A DNA stretch of 64,000 bases from Nageia nagi (taxonomy: Eukaryota > Pinophyta). Under the pieces are notes generated by a model. The model did no database searches. It was not told the origin of the DNA and worked only from the letters and a program-made list of their open reading frames with translations. A program made the translations under genes and the position numbers. The stretch spans positions 110,608,001 to 110,672,000 of the forward strand of contig JBITNC010000001.1 in NCBI GenBank assembly GCA_050084985.1, given 5' to 3'. Shown piece by piece: positions 10,587-19,946 of this stretch; position 1 is the first letter of the stretch, and every line of letters begins with the position of its first letter.

Positions 10587-11798
10587 ATGAATCTGGCAAA
10601 GGAATCTACTAAAGGTAGCTTCGGGCAACCACAAGTACGATTTCCACCGCCCAGATATCCAGGTGACTTCGCATTAACATATTTGAAATATAACTTTGAT
10701 ATGGATCTCTTGAATTATTTATGGTTGACTATCGATGAGCAATATGAAAGAACACATAATATGTTTTGTGGTAGGAATACTGGTTGGGAAGTCACTTTCT
10801 TTGGATATGAAGCTTGTATTAATTTAGGCCCGCAAATTTATTTCCCACATATGGAACGAATATCACATGAAATAATGGCCTTTTGTTTGCAATGGCCTTA
10901 TGGAAGGCCGAGTATCAATATATGGTGTTAATTAACAAAGCCTTCACTCCATTTAGCTAGGATGAACTGTGTTGAACAATTAACTAAAAACCTGGAATGG
11001 ATGGATGAACTTTTACCTTATTTACCTCATAAAAGGGTGACTTATGACTTTTCAAATGCTTTTGTGGCCTTCCCTCCTAGAACACCACTACAACATTATA
11101 GGCAAATCAACTGATTCTCTCACACACGAATGCGACCAATAATTAGGAAATGAAGGTTGGAAGAAAGATGAGCTCACCGTATTGCTAAACTTACAATGAT
11201 AAATCAGATAAAGACTAGAAAGGAAATTATCAAAAAATTATCAAAAGGACATAGACTACAGAATAATGGGAATTATCTTCCTTGGTTTGAAAATAGGTAT
11301 GACAAAGATTTGTTTATGAAAGTCATTCGTAACGTGCCTAATTCTTTATATTCAAACATCTTTTCCATGCCTATCGAAATTCAACAAAAATTAGCCTTGA
11401 CATTCTATGATATACGTGAATCTTATGGTTGGGAGGTCAAAATAAATAAATCTCAGGTTATTATTCGCATCGATGCATTTGAATTATGGTGCTCTCCTAA
11501 ATCAGAATACGATCTAATGATATATTTTTGCCTCCTATGGCCCACAGAAAAGCTTAAGATCATAATTGATTGTACTTACAACCGGACTTTGAGATATCGA
11601 GAACGAATCATCTTTATCACCCAAACCGTGACTTCCGAACACTTAGACTATTGTGTTCCCAAAATTTGTCATAATCAAGTGATACTAGATTTTAGTTTTT
11701 TGTTTATCTCAACATGTTGCTCATTTAATCCTTCGACGGTTCAGACTCGATTTGAACGTATCTTGAATAGGTTCCCGAGAAAAACTATAAAACTCTAA
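10587..11798 (+). pseudogene. Extra sense ORF downstream of integrase, two-repeat protein of unknown function
   Basis: The ATG lies 107 bp after the pol stop. One frame runs 404 codons, interrupted at 10929 (TAA) and by three TGAs near 11112-11175; each could be one C-to-T change from CAA or CGA, so the ORF was probably intact. The product is basic in the middle (RMRPIIRK region). Two halves look related: GWEV followed about 35-40 residues later by MAFCLQWP...INIWC in the first, and by MIYFCLLWP...IIIDC in the second. I recognise no family. Extra ORFs between pol and the 3' LTR are known in Tat elements, but I cannot match this one. Confidence 0.7.
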
Positions 11799-11804
11799 AA
11801 AAAA

Positions 11805-11835
<31 letters not shown>

Positions 11836-12769
11836 TATAGAAAAATTATAAAATCCTAAAAATTTGAAAATATAAAATACATAAAAATTACAAAATTATA
11901 AAATCTACCTAGATGGAAACATCTAGAGGTTACTTGGCAATAGGGTGCCCTGCCCTTGTATGATGTGAGCATATGTTGTATGTCATTGTAAAAGTGGTTA
12001 TCCCGTAAATGTGTAATGTGTGAAAAGGTCATTTTAGAATAATCTCCTTGTTATCACCACACTCCCTTTGTCTTTTCTTTCATAAAGAGACGATATACCA
12101 TAGATGATAGAAAAACATAAAGTTTGTGTTTAAGGGAAAATCCATAAACTCCAAACACTTATAACATTAAAAAATTTGAAGAGAATTTGAATGAAATTGT
12201 TCTAAGAGACATTAAGAGTGAAATTTATGTGTCTATCCTATTATTCGCTCTATCTCGAACCCAAGAATCATTTGATAGCAAAAAAAAAAAGGGGGGGGGG
12301 GGAAGAAAGAGAAAAGAGATGAAAAAAAAGAGAGAAAGAGAAAGAGTGCTACAAAGATTCTTGGGATATATCAAGATCGAGGGGTTAATCCTCATCGGGG
12401 CTATGGATGCCTGTCTGGCAATGGGGCATACCTTACGAGTGGCAATATGTCCATTTTGGTTAGCGACCTTCTTTCCTATGGACCTCTATACGTTTCATAT
12501 GGATAGACTAGCTTATTAATGTCTCTAGGATATTTCATCTCAAATGATCTAAGAAGGGAAATGAATCTCACTGTACACAGTGGAGTTTTTTTTTCTCTTA
12601 TCAGCATATAACAATATTTTTTGGTATCATCTTAGGTTATTAGATCTAGAAACAAAGAAAGATAAGGTAGATGTTGTAATAACTTGGTCGTTAAGCTAAA
12701 ATCACCTAATCTTTTGTCATAAGTTGCATATTGTTTGTGTTTAAAATCACTTGTGTAGTTTTGTTAAAT
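11799..12769 (+). other. Element A spacer: A+T-rich, simple repeats, one conserved block
   Basis: No gene is supported. It holds an (AAAT)n/(AAT)n tract (about 11803-11836), an A-run followed by a G-run (about 12281-12302), and a block at about 12390-12520 (GGGCTATGGATGCCTGTCTG...) that recurs in B at about 27735-27910. An open stretch at 12187-12519 crosses the poly-A/poly-G tract and is probably not coding. Confidence 0.6.
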
Positions 12770-13182
12770 CATATCAGTTATCCATTACCTTTGAACATTA
12801 TTAAAATTGCTTTTCTTTGGAAAGGATAAGAATGATTATATTATCGTTCCCCTAACCAAGATAAAGTTAATGTTCATACATCCTTAAGTCATTGGTGTGT
12901 CATATCAGTTATCCATTACCTTTGAAAATTATTAAAATTGCTTTTCTTTGGAAAGGATAAGAATTATTATATTATTGTTCCCCTGACCAAGATAAAGTTA
13001 ATGTTCATACATCCTTAAGTCATTGGTGTGTCATGTCAATCCATTTTACTGTTATCCATTACCTTTGAACATTATTAAAATTGCTTTTCTTTGGAAAGGA
13101 TAAGAATGATTATATTATTGTTCCCCTAACCAAGATAAAGTTAATGTTCATACATCCTTAAGTCATTAGTTTGCCATGTCAT
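12770..13182 (+). repeat. Three tandem copies of a ~131-143 bp unit
   Basis: The sequence GTTATCCATTACCTTTGAA recurs at about 12777, 12908 and 13051. Each copy continues through TGGAAAGGATAAGAA, CCAAGATAAAGTTAATG and CATCCTTAAGTCATT. Copies differ by only a few bases; the third is preceded by about 12 extra bases. It lies between the sense and antisense genes. Confidence 0.92.
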
Positions 13183-13654
13183 TTATGTTTATTGTAAAAT
13201 TGCCAAGTGCGGAAAATGATGCATCTGATTCCATAAAAATATAATAAAATTATGTCCTTAAATAACTTATCTTAGACTCATTTATTCACTCATACCTATT
13301 ATTAAACTACTTTTGAGGATTGATAACATCATCAAATTAATTTGTTGATATATATTGTATCATCATAAAAAGATAGCCTTAAAACCATACATCATACATT
13401 TTGAGATTATATCTATCATTAACATCCATTCATCATCAAGCGATTAAATATGATTATGAGCTACCTAACATCATATCATACCCATTCACATATAAAATGA
13501 AAGTCATCATAACATCATATATCATATAATAAATATCAAAGGTCCACCTATACATCATAACAGTCCAGCAAACGGCCATCCTAACATCATCATCAAATAA
13601 AACTACATAGGTACAATAAGCATATGGAAAGATAACATCACAAAAAGAATATCC
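13183..13654. other. CATCAT-rich stretch, likely 3' UTR of the antisense gene
   Basis: This stretch is rich in ATCAT/CATA runs with no ORF. A similar texture occupies B 28300-28750 in the same relative place, downstream of the antisense coding region. Confidence 0.5.
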
Positions 13655-16043
13655 TCATGGACTACCCCAACCACTACCTGGTCTGCTAGGATTGCTAGGT
13701 CATCTCTGCCATCCATCAGTATCTCTGATGCTCTAACCTATAGGAGTAGTACCTACAGACCCTGTAGGACTACCCAGATGCTGAGCCTCTCATAACTCGA
13801 ATGAACCAATAGCCCCTAAAGGAGATGCCCAAGGTGTACCACTCCAACTAGAAAAACCTCGAGACCTCTGAGTCCTGCTAGGTGATCCAATCATGCCACG
13901 TACACTGCTCCCTACTTGATAAGTTGATATGTCTATGGGTATATAACTATCTGGAGGTATAGGATACTGAGCCCCTGGAGTAAAAGCTGGAACCCCTATC
14001 AGCCATGACTATACTATACTACTATAAAAATCTTGCTACTGATAAATACCATGGTGGACAACTGAAGGCTCACCTCTAGAAGCTGATGCTGCACCAAACT
14101 GATGAGCTTGAGCTCCCTGTAGAGAAGAACGGGCCTCATCTCTCTCATGTTTATATCTATCCTACTCAGCTCTGTATCTGTACATGCATGAGTGTACCTA
14201 TGCTAACTGGTGTCTCAACTCATAAATGTCTCCTAGCAAAGTATTAATGCTAGGTACCTGAGTAGTAGGAGCCTCCTCGACTTCGTGTGTATCTACTGGG
14301 GCAATTCCCTCCTCACCAACACCTATAGCCTCCTCCTTAGGAGCTAACTCCTCAGGAGCATCCACCATAACCTCCTCACCTGCAGGCTCAGCTCTCATGA
14401 CTACCACTTCGGTAGGCTCCATGCCTACCTCTCCATCTGCTACTGCTACACCCAGCTCATCGGTAACATCGATGCATGCATCAACTCCCTATACCATCGT
14501 TTCCCTCCTCCCACCAGGCTTTGAAAGCCTTAGACACTCCTACATCATCCTCTCCAATATCATCCTCTAATGGTCCCTCCTCCTGAGCAGGATCTGGCTC
14601 TGCATAAACTAGTGGCTATACACCCTCAACTGGAATAGTACCCTCCCTCTGGTACGACACTGCTAGGGTAGGCACATCCTAAATCAAACCAAACTGATGG
14701 TGTACTCACTCAAAATGAAAGTACTCTAGAAAATCCACCCTACGACCACTCAGAACACATGGCTGACAGATGCTAGTAAGCTTGGCTGTGAGCTCTCTCC
14801 ATACAGGATATGAGTGGTAAGGTCTAAATCTCACTTGATCAGGAACCAAGTGACTAAGCATGTGACGTTAATAGCCCACATCTCGACGGACTCCATCTGA
14901 TGGGCGAATATAATAGTCCTCACACCATCTAACTATACCGACCACATAATCTGAGTGGCTATCAAATCCAAGTATCAGTAATCCTGAAGGATGAGCCATA
15001 GCAATATGCTTGTAGGCCCACGCCTGTAATGTAATGGTGATTGATAAAGAGGCCCTATGCCCCTGCGAATAGAAGAACAACTCTCTGTAAATTTGGGCCA
15101 ATAATGTGGGCAACCAAGCATACATTGTGCCATGTCATATCATATCTGCAATGATAGGTAACAATGACCACGGAAACCTCCCACCGCCAGTATCAGGGAG
15201 AGCATAACACTAAATTAATCCCATCAAATATGAAAATCAGATCATCCTCTGCTGATCCTCTAGCCAATATTGATAATATCTGATGCCCATTGAAATAATC
15301 TCAGAAATAATAGTGTTAACTTGATTACCTCCATACAAATAAGAAATGGTAGGTAGAGCTCCTGCTCTATCAACTACAGGTAAAATCCTCTGTCCATGAA
15401 TAGGGAGTCTATATAGTCTGTGTATATCCTCTAGCGTAATAGTCATCTCCCCTATCAGAAAATGAAAAGTGCATGTAATTGCATCCCATCTGTCTAATAA
15501 TGTAGCTAATAGAGGATAGTCCCAATGAATACGACCCATGTATGGGCCCACACCAAAACCAATGGACCTAAAAAAGGCATGATCGGTAGTATCCAAAAAA
15601 TCTCTACCCTCTTGTAAAATTGAGGGGTATCTGCCTCGAGGCTCAAAAACATCTCGAACCTGTATGATGTTAAAAGTCAGTTAAAAAAAAAAAGAAATAT
15701 TGGCATTCCATAATGAAATGCCGATGTTTGAAAACCTCCACACTCAGTTGCCAGCGTTCAACCTTCAAACACCGATGTTTCTGTTAGCCGCTCGGCTTAG
15801 GTCGGCGACCGCGACGAAAATAAGAAAAAATTCATAAAAAACACGAATGAAAGCTTAAACTACAAAATTTATCCTATGCAAATGACCACAAAAGTTTTTT
15901 TAATAACATTCATGGTTGTAATTTCTAAATTAAACTGGTAAATTACAAACTATGAACAAAAAATAGAAAAGAAGGTTGGGACAAAACCCTACCTCCTCTC
16001 GGATAGGTCGAGAACGTCCAGCAGAACGCCTACGTGGAGGCAT
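13655..16043 (-). pseudogene. Antisense spliced plant-mobile-domain (PMD) gene in element A
   Basis: On the minus strand, ATG 16043 opens a 17-codon basic exon (MPPRRRSAGRSRPIREE) ending in GAG|GTAGGG. After a 333-bp intron the frame resumes at 15659 (VRDVFEPRGRYPS). The PMD core follows: IHWDYPLLATLLDRW, FHFLIGEMTITLEDIHRL and LPIHGQRI (about 15540-15390), then LAQIYRELFFYS and LQAWAYKHIAMAHP (about 15110-14990). The acidic part near 14420-14200 ends LLGDIYELRHQLA; the tail is Q/S/G/P-rich and probably stops at 13655. About 685 codons in all. Stops are mainly CAA/CGA/TGG changes; a frameshift lies about 14480-14560. PMD proteins such as MAIN and MAIL1 act in plant nuclei; this protein's role is unknown. 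Confidence 0.85.
15660..15992 (-). other. Predicted intron of the antisense PMD gene
   Basis: The donor GAG|GTAGGGTTTTGTCC is at 15992 and the acceptor, a T-rich tract then ACATCATACAG|GTTCGAG, is at 15660. Removing 333 bp joins exon 1 to exon 2 in phase 0. The intron contains units of the CpG array (about 15697-15790), here spaced about 20 and 30-31 bp. The exon 1/donor region is conserved in B (29575-29600) and G (63936-63990). Confidence 0.75.
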
Positions 16044-16167
16044 AGTGAGTGTGATGAATATCAACGACTGGAAATCGATGAATCAGCAATGGTAAATAGC
16101 CCTATTAGACAATGAAAGGGATAGCTAAGGAACATATGAGAAAAGGATAGAACTTTACCTTTTTCAA

Positions 16168-16280
16168 AGATTGGTGACCTGAATACGAACACCGGCGACT
16201 GAAACTAAACACCGATGACTTAAAGATGAATGTCGACGACCGAGACTAAACGTTGATGTTTGATCTTCAAACACCACATT
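16168..16280 (+). repeat. Phased 20-21 bp array upstream of the antisense PMD gene
   Basis: Units start near 16168, 16188, 16208, 16229, 16249 and 16270, with cores such as ACACCGGCGACT, ACACCGATGACT and ATGTCGACGACC. The array is 125-240 bp upstream of the antisense ATG, a promoter-like position; this role is inferred. I see no strong TATA box there. Confidence 0.8.
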
Positions 16281-16757
16281 TGGAAATAACCCTAAAAATA
16301 TTAAATTTTTCTCAGGGACATCCTTAAATTGGTCAAAGAAATCAAATAATGATAAAGTGGATGCATCTTTGTTACATAAGATCATCTTGAAACCCTGTTG
16401 TCGAGACAAAAGACAACACCATCAAAACTCATATACTAAGGAAGGCTTATGCGGTACATGTGTGCTTAGACACATAAAATGACATAACAGAAATGTCATG
16501 TAGCTGTCACACAAGCTCAACACATTTGTCATACCAAAAATAGTTACTTCTAAGGTATATGCAAAGTTGTTTTCAAAATTACATCAAATGTAAAAAGAAA
16601 ACACATTTTATCATAATTTGATAAATCAAAAGTTTGATTCCTTTAAGAAAATGAGTCAAAACTTACATCGTAAAAAGACAACAATAAACAATCAAGCAAC
16701 AAAGCTTCCCGTTCTATATTTTTGAAATCATCAATCGCATTTTTTGTTGATAATTTC
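16281..16757. other. Element A 3' untranslated region
   Basis: No gene is supported. An open minus-strand stretch (16164-16409) covers the array and is probably incidental. The segment with ACATAAAATGACATAACAGAAATG and the CATGTAGCTGTCACACAAG region has counterparts in B (30240-30300 and 31110-31170). Confidence 0.5.
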
Positions 16758-16771
16758 AAAAAGGGGCAAAA
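16758..16771 (+). other. Element A polypurine tract
   Basis: AAAAAGGGGCAAAA lies directly before the LTR start TGTAGACACC and primes plus-strand DNA synthesis. The same GGGGCAAAA or GAGGCAAAA tract precedes the LTRs of B and G. Confidence 0.9.
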
Positions 16772-17615
16772 TGTAGACACCTAAAAAAGTCCCCTTTTTT
16801 AGCTAGTAAATATTGAAATAATCATAACTCGGTGTGACAACATAAAATAGGTTTAGAAACCCTATTATTAGATAGCTCTCATCAGGTGCATGAAAAATGA
16901 ATGGTTATATGACCCCCTTTTGATGAAATCTGACTTTTAGGCGGGCATTTTAATATAATTAACCAGTCACCGATGTTCCATATCAAACGTCGGCATTTCT
17001 AGTCGAACATCGGCATTCCATATACAAACGCCGACGACTCTGCAACAATCGAAAAAAAGATTAAGGAAGTTGGAACGCTTCATCTTCCAAGATGAGGTGG
17101 CTAGAAGGGGTCAGTTACGACTTGCGGTGGCTCTTCACTTCCCCTTTTCAGCCTTGAAAAGTCTCACCCGAAAATCTATAAATACAAGCTAATGCAAAGC
17201 AATAGGGATGATCCAAAATTAACCCTAATTAAACCCATTTTTGAAGTAGGGTAATGCTGCCAAAATCTTATGAACTCATTCCTTTTATTATTTCATGCTA
17301 GTTTCATTTTAATACAATGTTACACATAGATGCTTTGATGTTATTGTCTTTTGCATGTGTGTAGGATTTACAGGTTATCTACATCAAGAAAAGAAGAAAG
17401 CAACCCAAAAACAATGGAGATCTAATACTCTTATCTTAGCACATACATTTGTAAAAGTCCCTTCTAAGGGCAAATTGTAGCTTGAACTGAGATTGAATAT
17501 CATTTTATAATTACAACATGTTTATCTATGTTACATAATTTGAGGTTCAATGAAGATTGAAGAGTAATTTTTATTTTATGTTATTCTATATTCCAGCTCA
17601 ATTTTCATTGCAACA
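16772..17615 (+). repeat. Element A 3' LTR (844 bp)
   Basis: It starts TGTAGACACC after the polypurine tract and ends GCAACA. It carries TATAAATA at 17177-17184. Of about 32 differences from the 5' LTR, about 19 cluster in the CpG array (16966-17055). Confidence 0.95.
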
Positions 17616-17779
17616 ATATCGATAGCCATCAATGACCTAGATTTTTTTATGTCCATGGTTTGTAGACATTATACTATCATCAATTTTATCTTTTTCTCTT
17701 TTTCTCTTTTTTTTTATTTAGTTTTCCCTTTTTTTTGGCTATATACAAGCTATTGACAATGTACAAATAGTAATGCACA

Positions 17780-18250
17780 TCATTGATAACTAGAACCTCA
17801 TCATATGCATATGAAAATTATTTGTACCCTATTGTACCATCATTCTAAATTATTTCTACTATTGGATCTATAATTAAGTGCCTTTTTTCATCATCTTGCT
17901 AAAACAATAATGCCCCAAAGGTATATAGTATGGAAAAATATACTTCTTTCCTAAAATCCATTAAACTCTAACTATATCCATCCATGAGAGATAAAGTAAA
18001 ACTATCCATAATCATCTAAATATTTGGCAATAAAATATCAAATCTTATCCCTCCAATAAGCTTATTAATATAAACCATTCATTCTGAATAATGCATGATA
18101 AAATAAGGATCTAAACTAGGCATATCAATATAAGACCTTGTCAAATCACTATGACTCTTAATAAACTTGTTTATGTACCTTTTTTATGTGGTGTTGGAAG
18201 AACAACTTAAAGTTCAACCAATTCATCATTATTTTGTAATAGCACCAATG
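17780..18250 (-). pseudogene. Element E reverse transcriptase remnant
   Basis: Reading the minus strand leftward, pieces of RT appear: YIDMPSLDPYF followed by MHY (about 18140-18090), an LPNI-like piece near 18025, and LSLMDGYS near 17975. These match the D-MP-x-L/I-DP and SLMDGFSGYNQ signatures of Tat RT. Multiple stops and shifts are present, and the domain is cut off at 17616 by element A. The 160 bp next to A are T-rich with nothing recognisable. Confidence 0.6.
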
Positions 18251-18805
18251 ATTAATTCAACCCTAAAATCTTATTTTCTTCTTTATTTTCCTCATTTATG
18301 TTATCCAATTCAAAACATGCCCCCATGTACTCTAATATATCATCATTATTATAGCAATCAAACTCAAGTGGACTATTATCAATATCATAAATAAGAAAAT
18401 ATAATATATCTTGATTTGATATTTTTAAAACTTTTTCAATAATCTTATAGCTATCAACCATGCATTCTTGCACAAAAGGACATGAACATGTTATTATCTC
18501 CTCAACTAAAGGAGTTGGATCTGATGAGAGTGATGATGTAGAGTAAGAACCATCTTCTTGAAATTTGAGGGCCTTTTGATTGGGTGGTGGGGAATAATTA
18601 TGGATCTTCTCAAACAAGGGTGAGTTGAATACACCATCATAGTCCTCTTCACTTTGTTATGATCTCTTGCTATTCTCAAAATTGGTAAGTTGTGCAGTTA
18701 TGATAGGATCTACAACTATCAATAAACTATCCAAATATTTCAATTCATTTACCTCTTTACATAGTGCATGCACTTCTCTAATCATATTTCAAAATACTTC
18801 TTCCA
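18251..18805 (-). pseudogene. Element E gag N-terminus joined to the PR-RT linker
   Basis: A likely start is ATG 18805 (MEEVF). The N-terminal part resembles element H's gag: SEEDYDGVFNSPLFEKIHNY and PPNQKALKF here, against KEEDYNGVF...IHNYPLIPNHKAPKF in H (about 54155-54265). After KF, H enters the capsid core (FSGDHTK), whereas E continues as an acidic linker leading into RT. E therefore seems to lack capsid, nucleocapsid and protease through an internal deletion. Confidence 0.6.
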
Positions 18806-18907
18806 TTTTAACATCATTAATGGCCTAGAAATAACTATAAATGTTGCTAATAGTTTATATCTATTACAAAATTCTTGCAAGATCTTGTTGGAAGGGAAAG
18901 ATAAATT

Positions 18908-18928
18908 GAACAGTCAGGTTCACTAAAA
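18908..18928 (-). other. Element E primer binding site
   Basis: On the minus strand the LTR end is followed by TTTTAGTGAACCTGACTG. It matches C (TTTTGGTGAACTTGACATTC) and H (TCTTGGTAAACCTGAC), giving an ancestral site close to TGGTGAACCTGAC. Confidence 0.75.
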
Positions 18929-19671
18929 TGTATACCATAAATAATGAATTAAATAAATAATTCATTAATATGATTTATAATATATAATATATTTTTGAGG
19001 TAATACAAGCCATATATGACCTTTAGCTAATGTATAAACCTCATAAATGAATATAGCATTCCAAGTACATATGAAATGAGTGATCACATGCCTACCTTTT
19101 GATCATCAATGAACTCTAGATAGTCAAATTATCATACCATCAATTTATAGGAAATACACACCATTAGCGACATGGAATTAGTAGAATTACATGCATGAAT
19201 TAAAGTATATAGAACTTTATGAGGATAATTATGGATCAAACTTCAAACACAATAATATCCATGCATAATGAACACCATTAACAACCTCAAATATGCACAT
19301 CCATGAGTAGAAATTGAAATGCATGAGACAAGATGAAGAGCATAGTAAATCTGAGATGGGTGGTGTTACAAAACACCTTTGTTGGGAAGGATATGAGATT
19401 GCATGTTCTATTATATTTATCTTATAAGATATCATTTTGCCTTTAGTACTCTTTTATAGAAACATCTTAATCCTCTTTAATTCTTGGGATCATTGCACAT
19501 TACATTATTTGTGGTGTCTTTATTGATATTTGACACCCTTTTACATTGTTCTATGGTCTATTACATTGATTATATTACCTTAGGTATATTTTAACCTATT
19601 TTTATAATAAATATCCTTTATGATATAAAATTAATTATTTTATAAATAATAATTCATTTTAGGCATTTATA
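18929..19671 (-). repeat. Element E 5' LTR (~743 bp)
   Basis: The left end TGTATACC and right end GGCATTTATA correspond to the termini of C's LTRs (TGTAAACC...GGCCTCTACA). The minus strand aligns with H's LTR at 53255-53880, including GTAACACCACCCATCTCAGATTTA-like sequence. B's LTR resumes directly to the right. Confidence 0.8.
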
Positions 19672-19927
19672 ATAGGTTCTAGAAGATAATTTTTAGAGCT
19701 TGTAGACATTGTTGCAGTATTGCTGACCAATTGAAGAGGATCATCAATGACTCTATAAATGGATACAAAGGCGAAAATATCATTTTGTAAAAAGTGATTT
19801 CATAAGGAAATGAATCAAAATGGATTTTTACTTGTATTATTGAGGTCTATTCATAAGTAATAAATAAAATATTAGTTGTAATGTTTCTTATCTTATTTGC
19901 CAACAAAGTTACTTTTTGAGTACAACA
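19672..19927 (+). repeat. Element B 5' LTR, 3' part only
   Basis: It aligns with about 32045-32301 of the 3' LTR (ATCATTTTGTAAAAAG, GAAATGAATCAAAA, TATTATTGAGGT) and ends TACAACA before the primer site. The first ~610 bp are displaced left by insertion of E. Confidence 0.9.
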
Positions 19928-19930
19928 TTT

Positions 19931-19946
19931 TAGTGCTAGAAGGAGG
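19931..19946 (+). other. Element B primer binding site
   Basis: TAGTGCTAGAAGGAGG sits three bases after the LTR end and matches A's site, with the initial TGG changed to TAG. Confidence 0.75.

Larger units (their letters stand above)
1..17615 (+). mobile_element. Element A: near-complete Tat-type Ty3/gypsy LTR retrotransposon
   Basis: Two matching LTRs bound the element: 1-797 corresponds base for base in length to 16819-17615, so 47 bases of the 5' LTR lie left of the window. In order I see LTR, primer site, 1.7-kb leader, gag, protease, G-patch-like motif, RT, RNase H, a second RNase H, integrase, an extra sense ORF, non-coding repeats, a minus-strand PMD gene, polypurine tract and LTR. 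RT-RNH-aRNH-INT order and the gag knuckle place it in the Tat lineage (family knowledge). Coding frames carry many stops and at least one frameshift, so it is probably dead. The LTRs differ at about 32 of 797 sites. It is inserted in element E; the left target duplicate is outside, and the right flank begins ATATC. Confidence 0.95.
17616..19671 (-). mobile_element. Element E: minus-strand LTR retrotransposon fragment (C/H family)
   Basis: A complete 5' LTR (18929-19671) and about 1.3 kb of internal sequence lie to the right of element A, which interrupts E's RT region. The LTR is similar to those of C and H, and the primer site matches. E itself sits in B's 5' LTR. Its 3' part must lie left of the window. 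Confidence 0.8.

Noticed and set aside
12187-12519. Small sense protein of 110 residues
   Set aside because: The frame runs through an A-run and G-run and A/G-rich low-complexity sequence; B has no matching open frame.
12770-13182. A CRISPR-like array of repeats
   Set aside because: Units are about 131-143 bp, continuous and without unique spacers, in a plant retrotransposon. It is an ordinary tandem repeat.
16164-16409. Minus-strand ORF of 81 codons
   Set aside because: It is made largely of the phased array upstream of the antisense gene; no independent support.
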